64,000 bases of DNA. Origin: Micromonospora coxensis. Its GTDB lineage: Bacteria; Actinomycetota; Actinomycetes; Mycobacteriales; Micromonosporaceae. The position numbers and the translations under genes are program-made. Shown piece after piece: positions 1 through 7,541 of this stretch (within the stretch, counting starts at the first letter, position 1; each line of letters opens with the position of its first letter). The notes below the pieces were generated by a model. That model was given only the letters and a program-made list of their open reading frames with translations, searched no databases and had not been told where the DNA came from. The stretch covers positions 5,022,001-5,086,000 of the forward strand of contig NZ_LT607753.1 of assembly GCF_900090295.1 (NCBI RefSeq), read 5' to 3'.

Positions 1-2
1 AC

Positions 3-203
3 AAGGGCGAGGAGGCCAAGGTGGCCGTCCGCAACGTCCGCCGCAAGGGCAAGGAGGAGCTGGACCGCCTCGTCAAGGACGGGGAGGTCGGCGAGGACGA
101 GGGCCGTCGCGCCGAGAAGGAGCTCGACGACCTGACCCAGCGCTACGTCGCCACCGTCGACGAGCTCGTCAAGCACAAGGAAGCCGAGCTGCTCGAGGTC
201 TGA
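3..203 (+). CDS. frr: Ribosome recycling factor, C-terminal part (5' truncated by the window)
   Basis: Ribosome recycling factor splits post-termination 70S ribosomes together with EF-G. Only the last 66 codons are here, open at the 5' edge. The visible residues are charged and helical: the [10 protein letters not shown] stretch, then a long helix ending in [15 protein letters not shown]. This is the characteristic C-terminal arm of RRF. The gene stops at a TGA and is followed 12 bp later by a strong hairpin (216-262). cdsA follows on the same strand, as it does in mycobacteria and other actinobacteria. The identity rests on the C-terminal helix plus this context. Confidence 0.93.
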   Translation, partial: KGEEAKVAVRNVRRKGKEELDRLVKDGEVGEDEGRRAEKELDDLTQRYVATVDELVKHKEAELLEV

Positions 204-215
204 GCGACCGGCTCC

Positions 216-262
216 GCGGCACCGGCGTCCCGCCCCCTCGGGCGGTGGGACGCCGGTGCCGC
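216..262 (+). terminator. Strong intrinsic hairpin after frr
   Basis: The two arms are perfect 16-bp complements (GCGGCACCGGCGTCCC at 216-231 against 247-262). The loop can pair further (GCC/GGC). There is no long T run, which is normal for actinobacterial terminators. It lies 12 bp after the frr stop codon, so it probably separates frr transcription from cdsA. Confidence 0.8.
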
Positions 263-350
263 TGTCGTCGGGCCCCGGACGTCACCCGTCCGTCCCGCGC
301 CCGGCGACACCGACGTACGGGATGGCGGCGCGGTGCGGCAGTGCTCGCCG

Positions 351-458
351 CGGCCCGGCTCACCTGCGCGGCCCGGCTCGCCCGCGCGGCCCGGCTCGCC
401 CGCGCGGCCCGGCTCGCCCGCGCGACCAGGCTCGCCCGCGCGACCAGGCTCGCCTGCG
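351..458. repeat. Six 18-bp tandem units
   Basis: Six head-to-tail copies of an 18-bp unit (type CGGCCCGGCTCGCCCGCG) begin at 351, 369, 387, 405, 423 and 441. The last two start with CGACCAGG instead of CGGCCCGG. The array is non-coding. Confidence 0.85.
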
Positions 459-466
459 CGGCCCGG

Positions 467-594
467 CCCCGGGGCCGGGCGCCCCCGGGGCCGGGCGCCC
501 CCGGGGCCGGGCGCCCCCGGGGCCGGGCGCCCCCGGGGCCGGGCGCCCCCGGGGCCGGGCGCCCCCGGGGCCGGGCGCCCCCGGGGCCGGGCTC
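467..594. repeat. About eight 16-bp tandem units
   Basis: About eight copies of a 16-bp unit (type GGGGCCGGGCGCCCCC) directly follow the 18-bp array. Each unit contains the palindrome GGGCGCCC, so single strands can fold extensively. The period is not a multiple of three. Confidence 0.85.
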
Positions 595-811
595 ACCCGC
601 GCGGCCCGGGCGAGGTCCCGGCGGCCCTCGTCCGCCCTGCCGGGGCGGGGAGTGCAGTAGGCTCGGCACGATTCCCGGGCCACCACGCGGTGAACGACGG
701 GAATCGACCGGTCGAAGGGCCGGGCAATCGGACGGAACAGTCGCGCGTGTAGGGGATGGCCTTGGTCTTGCGTCATGTGGTGGAACTCGTACCGTCGCCG
801 TTCGGTGCGTG

Positions 812-2062
812 ATGTCCCACCTCGACCCCTACGGCGGCGCCGAGCCTCGCGGCTGGGACCGGCCGGAGCGCCCCGCCGCGCTGCCCTGGCCCGAGCGTGA
901 CGTCGAGCCGTGGAACCGACAGGCCGGCCCCGAGCTGCACGCCGGCCCGCAGGCCCCGCCGCGTCCGCACGCGCACCGTCCCGACGAGCCCGTCGGCGAC
1001 CCGTACCCCCTGCCCGGCGAGGGTCCCGGTGGGCCCCGCGGCCCCGGCCGTGCCCCCGGCCGCCCGCCGGTCGACGACGACGCGCCCACCTCGCAGCTCG
1101 CCCCCGTGCGCGACGACGACGCGCCCACCTCGCAGATCCCGGTGGTGCGCGCCGAGGCCGACGACGAGCCGCAGCGGCCGTCCGGCCGGCAACGCGGCCG
1201 GCGTCGGGCCAGCGCGCAGCGGCCGCCGACGCAGCAGCGGGCGCCCGGCCGGGCCGGCCGGAACCTGCCGGCCGCGATCGGGGTCGGCGTCGCGCTCGGC
1301 GCGCTGATCCTCGTACCCCTCTTCTTCTACCTCCAGGCGTTCCTGGTCGTGCTGGCCGCCGCGGTCGCCGTGGGCATCTGGGAGATGGCCCGCGCGGTAC
1401 GGCGCAGCGGCGCCCATCCGCCGGTGGTGCCGCTGATCGCCGGTGGCGTGCTGACGGTCGGGCTGGCCTGGTTCGCCGGGCCGGACGCGCTCAGTCTCGG
1501 CCTGCTGGTCACGGTGCTCGGCACGATGATCTGGCGGCTCGGCGACGGTCCGGCCGGCTTCCAGCGCGACCTCACGGCCGCCACCCTGATCGCGGTCTAC
1601 GTGCCGTTCCTCGCCGGGTTCGCGGCGCTGCTCGCGGCGGCCCCCGACGACGGGCACCTGCGGGTGCTGGTGACCCTGGTCGCGGTGGTGCTCTCCGACA
1701 CCGGCGGGTACGCCGCCGGGGTGTCCTTCGGCAAGCACCCGATGGCCCCGTCGATCAGCCCGAAGAAGTCCTGGGAGGGGTTCGCCGGCTCGGTCGCCGC
1801 GGCGGCGGCCGGCAGCGCCCTGCTGATCTGGCTGCTCCTGGACGTCGCGCCGTGGTGGGGCGCGCTGTTCGGGATCGCGGTCTCCGGCGCGGCGGTCCTC
1901 GGCGACCTGGCCGAGTCCATGATCAAGCGTGACCTGGGCGTGAAGGACATGAGCAATCTCCTGCCCGGGCACGGCGGCCTGATGGACCGGCTGGACTCGA
2001 TCCTCTTCGCCGTTCCCACCGCCTACCTGCTGCTGGCGGTCTTCGTGCCGGTGGTGGGCTGA
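812..2062 (+). CDS. cdsA: Phosphatidate cytidylyltransferase (CDP-diacylglycerol synthase)
   Basis: CdsA makes CDP-diacylglycerol from phosphatidate and CTP in the membrane, the precursor of phosphatidylinositol, cardiolipin and phosphatidylglycerol. The protein is 416 aa from the ATG at 812; a GTG sits directly before it at 809. Residues 1 to about 150 are a disordered Pro/Arg/Asp-rich cytoplasmic extension with a duplicated DDDAPTSQ motif. From about 154 there are many hydrophobic membrane segments. The family signature is complete near residues 368-394: S-x2-KR, KD, then GHGG-x2-DR-x-D. The frame stays open far upstream, but that part is repeat-derived. Actinobacterial homologues often carry similar disordered N-termini. 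Confidence 0.93.
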   Translation: MSHLDPYGGAEPRGWDRPERPAALPWPERDVEPWNRQAGPELHAGPQAPPRPHAHRPDEPVGDPYPLPGEGPGGPRGPGRAPGRPPVDDDAPTSQLAPVRDDDAPTSQIPVVRAEADDEPQRPSGRQRGRRRASAQRPPTQQRAPGRAGRNLPAAIGVGVALGALILVPLFFYLQAFLVVLAAAVAVGIWEMARAVRRSGAHPPVVPLIAGGVLTVGLAWFAGPDALSLGLLVTVLGTMIWRLGDGPAGFQRDLTAATLIAVYVPFLAGFAALLAAAPDDGHLRVLVTLVAVVLSDTGGYAAGVSFGKHPMAPSISPKKSWEGFAGSVAAAAAGSALLIWLLLDVAPWWGALFGIAVSGAAVLGDLAESMIKRDLGVKDMSNLLPGHGGLMDRLDSILFAVPTAYLLLAVFVPVVG

Positions 2063-2166
2063 GGCATGAATCACGCCCGGTCGCCCGTCCGCCCCGCTCG
2101 GCCAGGGCGGAATCGGCACCTCCGGACGGCGGCGTCGGCCGAACGGCGTGACAGACTGGACGCGCC

Positions 2167-3318
2167 ATGACGAGCCTGCCTGTGATCCCCGTAGACCCCG
2201 ACGCCCCCGGGCGGCGGCCCGCGATGCCTCCCCGCCACCTCGCCGACCTGGACCTGTCCGGGCGGCAGGCGCTGGTGACCGAACTGGGCGAGCCGGCGTT
2301 CCGCGCCAAGCAGGTCTCCCACCACTACTTCGGTCGGCTGGTGCGCGACCCGGAGCAGATGACCGACCTGCCGGCGACCACCCGGGAGCGGATCGCCGGG
2401 TCGCTGCTGCCCACCCTGCTCAACCCGGTACGCGAACTGGCCTGCGACGACGGGGCCACCCGCAAGGCGCTCTGGCGGCTGCACGACGGCTCGCTGGTGG
2501 AGAGCGTGCTGATGGGCTACCCGGACCGGGTGACCGTCTGCATCTCCAGCCAGGCCGGCTGCGGCATGGCGTGCCCGTTCTGCGCGACCGGCCAGGCCGG
2601 GCTGACCCGTAACCTCTCCACCGCCGAGATCGTCGACCAGGCCGTCTACCTGGCCGGCGTCGCCGCCTCCGGCAAGGTGGCGGGGTCGCCGCCGCGGCTG
2701 TCGCACGTCGTCTTCATGGGCATGGGCGAGCCGCTGGCTAACTACTCGCGGGTGGTCGCGGCGATCCGCCGGCTGGTCGCGCCGGCCCCGGAGGGGCTCG
2801 GCCTGTCCCAGCGGCACATCACCGTTTCCACGGTCGGGCTGGTCCCGGCCATCCGCCGACTGGCCAGCGAAGACCTCTCAGTGACCCTTGCGCTGTCGCT
2901 GCATGCGCCCGATGATGATCTGCGCGACGAACTCGTGCCGGTCAACCAGCGCTGGAAGGTAGCCGAAGTGCTGGACTCAGCGTGGGACTACGCGGCCCGG
3001 ACAGGGCGCCGCGTGTCGATCGAGTACGCGATGATCAAGGACGTGAACGACCAGCCGTGGCGGGCGGACCTGCTCGGGCGGCTGCTGGCCGGCAAGTTGG
3101 CCCACGTGAACCTCATCCCGCTCAACCCGACACCCGGCAGCCGGTGGGACGCGAGCCCGAAGCCGGTCGAGCGGGAGTTCGTCCGACGGTTGCGCGAGGC
3201 CGGGGTGTCCACGACGGTGCGGGACACCCGGGGGCGCGAGATCGACGGCGCGTGCGGGCAGTTGGCGGCGGCCGAGGACAGCAACACCGACGCGCCGCGC
3301 GGGCGTGACCGGGCGTAG
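2167..3318 (+). CDS. rlmN: 23S rRNA (adenine2503-C2)-methyltransferase, dual-specificity radical SAM enzyme
   Basis: RlmN methylates C2 of A2503 in 23S rRNA, and A37 in some tRNAs, using radical SAM chemistry. The protein is 383 aa, the usual length. The 4Fe-4S motif C-x3-C-x2-C is at C132, C136 and C139. It is followed by the family hallmarks FMGMGEPL and LALSLHAP, and by a late cysteine in GACGQL that fits the second catalytic cysteine. ATG 2167 gives the standard N-terminus. It lies 104 bp after cdsA on the same strand, the order seen in mycobacteria. Confidence 0.95.
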   Translation: MTSLPVIPVDPDAPGRRPAMPPRHLADLDLSGRQALVTELGEPAFRAKQVSHHYFGRLVRDPEQMTDLPATTRERIAGSLLPTLLNPVRELACDDGATRKALWRLHDGSLVESVLMGYPDRVTVCISSQAGCGMACPFCATGQAGLTRNLSTAEIVDQAVYLAGVAASGKVAGSPPRLSHVVFMGMGEPLANYSRVVAAIRRLVAPAPEGLGLSQRHITVSTVGLVPAIRRLASEDLSVTLALSLHAPDDDLRDELVPVNQRWKVAEVLDSAWDYAARTGRRVSIEYAMIKDVNDQPWRADLLGRLLAGKLAHVNLIPLNPTPGSRWDASPKPVEREFVRRLREAGVSTTVRDTRGREIDGACGQLAAAEDSNTDAPRGRDRA

Positions 3319-3340
3319 CGGTACGAGACCAGGAGACATA

Positions 3341-4444
3341 GTGGCGAGTCAGGGTCAGCGTTTCCGGCGTAAGGCGCTCCGCCGGGGCTACAAGGTCGAC
3401 GAGGTGGACGCCTTCCTGGACCGGGTCGAGGCGACACTCGCCGGCCAGCCGGTCGGCGCGCCCGTGGCCTCCCAGGAGGTCCACGACGTCGTCTTCCGGG
3501 TCCGCTTCAACGGCTACGACGAGTGGCAGGTCGACCTGCACCTCGACCGGGTCGAGCGGCAGCTGGCCGAGCTGGAGGAGCGCGGTGGCCTGGCCGGCGG
3601 GCGCAGCGGTGACCTGCGCGCCTCCGCCGACCGCCTCGGCCCGCCGATGCGCGACGACCACCGGGGGCTCTCGCCCGTCCCGCAGCCGCTGCCGCCGCGC
3701 GGGATGCCGGCGCAGCCGGGCCCGCCGGACCGCTACGGCAACCGGTACGACGAGCCGACCGGCGCCTTCGCCGGCGGGTACGACGCCCCCCGGGGCGGCT
3801 ACGACGCGCCGCGCGGCCCGGGTGGGCCCGGCGCGGGTGGCCCGATGGGCCCGGGCGGGCAGCTGGGCCACGGCGGTCCGCCGCAGCGTGGCCTGCCCGC
3901 CGGGCCGGGCCGGTACGGCCAGGAGGAGCCGGGTCGCTACGCCCCGGAGGAGCCGGGCCGCTACGGCCAGGACGAGCCGGGCCGGTTCGACGGTTTCGAG
4001 GCCGGCCGGCACGGCCGGGCCGACATGACCGCCGAGATCCGGATGCCGGAGCGCGACCTGCGCGACATGCGGGGCCCCGGTCCGGCCGGCCCGCCGCCCA
4101 TGCCGCCGCAGGGGCACGGCGGCCCACCGCCGATGGCCGGCCCGCCCATGGGTGGCCCGCCGATGGTGGGGCCGCCGATGGCCGGCCCGCCCGGCAGCGA
4201 CCTCTACCGGGTGGACCAGATCCGGCGCAGCTTCCAGGTGCGTCGCTTCGGCAGCGGGTACGACCCGGACCAGGTCGACCGCTTCTTCGAGACGCTGCTC
4301 GGCGGCATGCAGGGCCGCAACCCGATGCCGGTGAACCCGCGTGACCTGGACACCCTGCGGTTCGGGCTGGTCCAGGGCGGCTACTTCGAGGCCGAGGTCG
4401 ACGCCGCCCTCAAGGACGTGCAGGACATCCTGCTCGGCCGCTGA
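3341..4444 (+). CDS. DivIVA-like protein with four GY-x4-VD motifs and a Gly/Pro-rich middle
   Basis: DivIVA proteins bind curved membrane at poles and septa and organise growth or division. The GTG at 3341 has an AGGAG upstream and gives 367 aa; a GTG at 3305 lacks a comparable site. The N-terminus holds RRGYKVDEVDAFLDRVE (residues 14-30), the DivIVA membrane-binding motif. Similar GY-x4-VD motifs recur at G58-D65, G306-D313 and G347 onward. Residues about 90-290 are low complexity with PGRYGQEE-type repeats and many Met/Pro/Gly. The long coiled coil of Wag31 is absent, so this is a DivIVA-domain protein and not the polar growth factor itself. Its role is unknown. Confidence 0.8.
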   Translation: MASQGQRFRRKALRRGYKVDEVDAFLDRVEATLAGQPVGAPVASQEVHDVVFRVRFNGYDEWQVDLHLDRVERQLAELEERGGLAGGRSGDLRASADRLGPPMRDDHRGLSPVPQPLPPRGMPAQPGPPDRYGNRYDEPTGAFAGGYDAPRGGYDAPRGPGGPGAGGPMGPGGQLGHGGPPQRGLPAGPGRYGQEEPGRYAPEEPGRYGQDEPGRFDGFEAGRHGRADMTAEIRMPERDLRDMRGPGPAGPPPMPPQGHGGPPPMAGPPMGGPPMVGPPMAGPPGSDLYRVDQIRRSFQVRRFGSGYDPDQVDRFFETLLGGMQGRNPMPVNPRDLDTLRFGLVQGGYFEAEVDAALKDVQDILLGR

Positions 4445-4453
4445 CCGACGCGA

Positions 4454-4487
4454 CGAGGGCCCGCTCCCCGATGGGGGCGGGCCCTCG
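4454..4487 (+). terminator. Hairpin after the DivIVA-like gene
   Basis: The perfect 11-bp arms CGAGGGCCCGC (4454-4464) and GCGGGCCCTCG (4477-4487) are extended by an inner CCCC/GGGG pairing. The hairpin starts 10 bp after the stop codon. A convergent gene ends at 4512, so it can serve both strands. Confidence 0.85.
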
Positions 4488-4511
4488 TGTCGTCCGGCGC
4501 GGTGGCGCGGT

Positions 4512-4733
4512 TCAGGACCGCAGGCCGTTGCGGCGCAGCACCGCGTCGCCGACGACGATCGCCAGCAGCAGCACGGCGAGGCCGACCAGCCAGATGTCCT
4601 CGACCCTGCCCTCGTGGTTGCCGCAGAGCATCGCCAGCAGCGCCAGCGCGGAGAGCACCGCGCCGATCCGTCCGGACTTGCGGTGCCCGGGCTTGTGCTG
4701 ATCTGGCGCGGTTACCGGCTCGCTTCCTGCCAC
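4512..4733 (-). CDS. Small membrane protein, DUF2631-like
   Basis: This 73-aa protein starts at a GTG at 4733 with GGGAAGGA in good position upstream. Residues 1-20 are polar (HKPGHRK). They are followed by two hydrophobic segments, about 25-42 and 48-64, and a short basic tail (RRNGLRS). A short two-TM protein with an HKPGHR-type start in this neighbourhood fits DUF2631 proteins, which lie near dxr in mycobacteria. That family call is from memory of the pattern. Its function is unknown. It is convergent with the DivIVA-like gene. Confidence 0.65.
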   Translation of the reverse strand: MAGSEPVTAPDQHKPGHRKSGRIGAVLSALALLAMLCGNHEGRVEDIWLVGLAVLLLAIVVGDAVLRRNGLRS

Positions 4734-4970
4734 TGTCGGTCCTTCCCTCGCGATCGGATCTCCGAGTAGTCTGGCACGCCCCCTGCCGGGCCCGGTGCGG
4801 GGTCCGGCCCGACCGGGGCACGCGAACGGGGGACACGCCCCCGCGACCCGGGCCGTTGGACCCCTTCCGGTCCGGGCGGGTCGGCTCTACCGGCGTCGCG
4901 GGACGGCGAGGACACTGCCTCCGGTAGCGTCGGGACGTACACCTTGATTGTCGTTTTGAGGGGGACTGCG

Positions 4971-6551
4971 GTGCGAGTGACCGGTACGGGACATGCCAGC
5001 ATGCGGATCGACACGGCCGCGGGCAGCATCCTGTGCGACCCGTGGGTCAATCCCGCCTACTTCGCCTCCTGGTTCCCCTTCCCCGACAACTCCCTGCTCG
5101 ACTGGGAGACGCTGGGCCAGGTCGACTACCTGTACGTCTCGCACCTGCACCGGGACCACTTCGACGCGAAGCACCTGCGGGACTTCGTGTCGAAGGACGC
5201 CACCGTGCTGCTGCCCGAGTTCCCCACCTCCGAGATGGAGGACGAGCTGCGGGAGTTGGGCTTCACGAAGTTTCTCAAGGCGCCGAACGAGCAGGTCGTG
5301 GAGCTGCCCGGCGGCCTGAAGATCATGATCCAGGCGTTGACCAGCCCGACCGACGGCCCGATCGGCGACTCCTCGCTCTGGGTGGAGTACGACGGCGTCC
5401 GGCTGCTCAACCAGAACGACGCCCGCCCGACCGACCTGAGCGTCTTCGCCGAGCTGGGCCACGTGCACGCGCACATGCTCCAGTTCTCCGGGGCGATCTG
5501 GTACCCGATGGTCTACGAGCTGCCGCAGGCGGCGAAGACCGCGTTCGGCAAGCAGAAGCGGGAGCGGCAGTTCGACCGCACCTGGCGCTACATCGACGAC
5601 CTGAAGGCCGACCACGTCTTCCCGATCGCCGGTCCGCCCTGCTTCCTCGACGACGCGCTGTGGCAGTTCAACGACATCCACGGCGACGAGGGCAACATCT
5701 TCCCCGACCAGTCCGTCTTCCTCGCCGAGTACGCCAAGGTCGGCGGCACCAACGGCATCGTGCTGCTGCCGGGCAGCGTCACCGAGGTCACCACCGAGGG
5801 CGCGACGACCACCCACCCGGTGCCGGTGGAGGAGTTCTTCGCGAACAAGGCCGCCCACCTCGAGGAGATGCGGGAGCGCAAGCGGCCGGTCATCGAGGCG
5901 GAGAAGGCGTCCTGGCGGCACCCCGAGGTGGACGTGCTCGGCGAGATGAAGCGCCGCATCGAGCCGCTGCTCGACGAGTCGATCTACCTGGCCAAGGGGG
6001 TTGGCGGCCCGGTCCGCTTCGACCTCGTCGGCTACGACGGGGAGAGCGTCGAGTCGATCGTGGTGGACTTCCCCGGCAAGGAGGTCCGCCCGTACGCCGA
6101 CGAGAAGGTGCGCTACCGGTTCCGTACCGAGCGGGCGCTGATCGAGCACCTGCTGCACATCGGCGAGGTGGACTGGGTCAACTCGCTCTTCCTCTCCTGC
6201 CGTTTCTCGGCCGCCCGGATCGGCCAGTACAACGAGTTCGTCTACGCCTTCTTCAAGTGCCTCTCCACCGAGCGGCTCCAGTACGCCGAGGGCTGGTACG
6301 ACGAGCACGAGCGCACCAGCGACGCCGAGGACATCACCCTCGGCGACTGGGTGGTGCAGCGCCGCTGCCCGCACCTGAAGGCCGACCTGACCCGCTTCGG
6401 CATCGTCGACGGTGACCAGCTCACCTGCCAGCTGCACGGCTGGAAGTTCGACCTGCCCAGCGGGCGCTGCCTGACCAGCGTGGGGCACAAGGTCCGGGCG
6501 CACCGCGCCGACGCGAACACCCCGGCCCCGGCCGGCGAGGCGGTCAGCTAG
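4971..6551 (+). CDS. Metallo-beta-lactamase fold / Rieske [2Fe-2S] fusion protein
   Basis: The protein is 526 aa from GTG 4971, which has GAGGGGG just upstream; a TTG at 4944 is less likely. The N-terminal part is an MBL-fold domain with the metal motif H58-x-H60-x-D62-H63. The C-terminal part has a complete Rieske cluster motif, C466-P-H468, then 17 residues, then C486-Q-L-H489. Both domains are also found in CMP-N-acetylneuraminate hydroxylase, but there the Rieske part is N-terminal. The likely role is an iron-sulfur oxygenase or hydrolase of unknown substrate. No ferredoxin or reductase gene is adjacent. A possible -10 box, TAGCGT, lies at 4925-4930. Confidence 0.8.
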   Translation: MRVTGTGHASMRIDTAAGSILCDPWVNPAYFASWFPFPDNSLLDWETLGQVDYLYVSHLHRDHFDAKHLRDFVSKDATVLLPEFPTSEMEDELRELGFTKFLKAPNEQVVELPGGLKIMIQALTSPTDGPIGDSSLWVEYDGVRLLNQNDARPTDLSVFAELGHVHAHMLQFSGAIWYPMVYELPQAAKTAFGKQKRERQFDRTWRYIDDLKADHVFPIAGPPCFLDDALWQFNDIHGDEGNIFPDQSVFLAEYAKVGGTNGIVLLPGSVTEVTTEGATTTHPVPVEEFFANKAAHLEEMRERKRPVIEAEKASWRHPEVDVLGEMKRRIEPLLDESIYLAKGVGGPVRFDLVGYDGESVESIVVDFPGKEVRPYADEKVRYRFRTERALIEHLLHIGEVDWVNSLFLSCRFSAARIGQYNEFVYAFFKCLSTERLQYAEGWYDEHERTSDAEDITLGDWVVQRRCPHLKADLTRFGIVDGDQLTCQLHGWKFDLPSGRCLTSVGHKVRAHRADANTPAPAGEAVS

Positions 6552-6639
6552 GGCTCGTCCCGGCGCGGGCGGGCCGGGGACGTCCCCGCAAGCCCCGGTT
6601 CCGCCTGCACCGACGCCCCCGGCGCGCGACGATCCCCTC

Positions 6640-7326
6640 ATGGGGGCGGCCGGGGGCGGGACGGGGACCGACGATCCGGGGTACCGGTTCGGTCGGCGCA
6701 GCGAGATGGCCCGGGACGCCTCGCGGGTGGAGGCGTTCAGCGACGCGGTGATCGCCATCGTGCTCACCCTGATGGCGGTGGAGCTGCTCCAGTTCACCCC
6801 GGAGCGGGAGGCCGACGGACTGGCTGCCGCGCTCGGTCACGAGTGGCCCGCCTACCTGGCGTACGTGATCACCTTCGCGATCGTCGGTCAGGTCTGGCTC
6901 ACCCACCACAACATGTGGCGGTACGTGGTCCGGGTCGACCAGCTGCTGCTCGTGTTGAACCTGACGCTGCTGATGTTCGTGGCGGCGATCCCGGTCACCG
7001 CGAACCTGCTCGCCGACAACCTGCGCGGCTCGGTGGCCGACCAGCGGCTGACCGCCGGCCTGTACGTCGGCACGGTGCTGGGCGAGGCCCTCTTCTTCAA
7101 CCTGAGCTGGTGGTGGGCGCGCCGCCGCTGCCTGCTGCACCCCGGTCTCGACCCCCGCCTGGCGAAGGCGGTGGCCCGACGGTTCCTGCTCGGTCCGCTG
7201 CTCTACCTGGTCGCCTTCGCCATCGTCCTCGTCGACCCGGTTCTCAGCCTGCTGGCCTACCTGCTACTGGTGGCCCCCTACCTCATCCGGGGCCCGGGCG
7301 ACCTCCCCCCGTCCCACCCCACCTGA
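6640..7326 (+). CDS. TMEM175/DUF1211-family membrane protein, probable potassium channel
   Basis: Bacterial TMEM175 proteins form K+-selective channels. This one is 228 aa. The family motif R-x3-FSD-x-V-x-AI appears as RVEAFSDAVIAI. About five to six hydrophobic helices follow, including the HHNMW stretch typical of the family. ATG 6640 is preceded by GACGAT ending 6 nt upstream, a possible leaderless arrangement; a later ATG at 6706 starts right before the motif. The C-terminus is Pro-rich. The gene ends in front of palindromic element copy 1. Confidence 0.85.
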   Translation: MGAAGGGTGTDDPGYRFGRRSEMARDASRVEAFSDAVIAIVLTLMAVELLQFTPEREADGLAAALGHEWPAYLAYVITFAIVGQVWLTHHNMWRYVVRVDQLLLVLNLTLLMFVAAIPVTANLLADNLRGSVADQRLTAGLYVGTVLGEALFFNLSWWWARRRCLLHPGLDPRLAKAVARRFLLGPLLYLVAFAIVLVDPVLSLLAYLLLVAPYLIRGPGDLPPSHPT

Positions 7327-7419
7327 CCACGCCCCCCACGCCCCACGCCCCGCGCCCGCCCCACGCCCCGCGCCCGCGCCGCGCGCCGCGCCCGCCCCGC
7401 GCCCTGACCGTCCGTGGGG

Positions 7420-7481
7420 CGCTCTTTCAGAGAAAGAGTGGCTATCCCTCGCGGAATAGCCACTCTTTCCGTGAAAGTGCG
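7420..7481. repeat. Palindromic element, copy 1 of 3
   Basis: This is an inverted repeat with left arm about 7424-7447 (core AGAAAGAGTGGCTAT) and right arm 7453-7477 (core ATAGCCACTCTTTC), and it carries a few mismatches between the arms. The same element recurs at 20616-20675 and 55778-55840. It sits between two convergent genes, in flanks rich in C or G runs. It may act as a bidirectional terminator or be a REP/MITE-like element. Confidence 0.85.
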
Positions 7482-7541
7482 CGGATGCCGGAGCGTGCGG
7501 GCGGGGGAGGGGTGGGTGGGAGGGAGGGAGGGTGGGAGGGG

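Larger units (their letters stand above)
204..811. other. 608-bp non-coding gap between frr and cdsA
   Basis: After the frr hairpin the gap holds two back-to-back GC-rich tandem arrays (listed separately), followed by about 200 bp up to cdsA. Long open frames cross the gap in several frames on both strands. They are Pro/Arg/Gly/Ala repeats created by the tandem DNA and look like no protein family, so I treat them as non-coding. The cdsA promoter should lie within 600-800, but I could not assign -35 and -10 boxes with confidence. Confidence 0.7.

Noticed and set aside
245-811. A long open extension of cdsA back to 245, plus overlapping Pro/Arg-rich ORFs on both strands
   Set aside because: They come from the 18- and 16-bp tandem arrays, which have no stops in GC-rich repeats. 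The cdsA start at 812 has the normal start of the family's disordered N-terminus.
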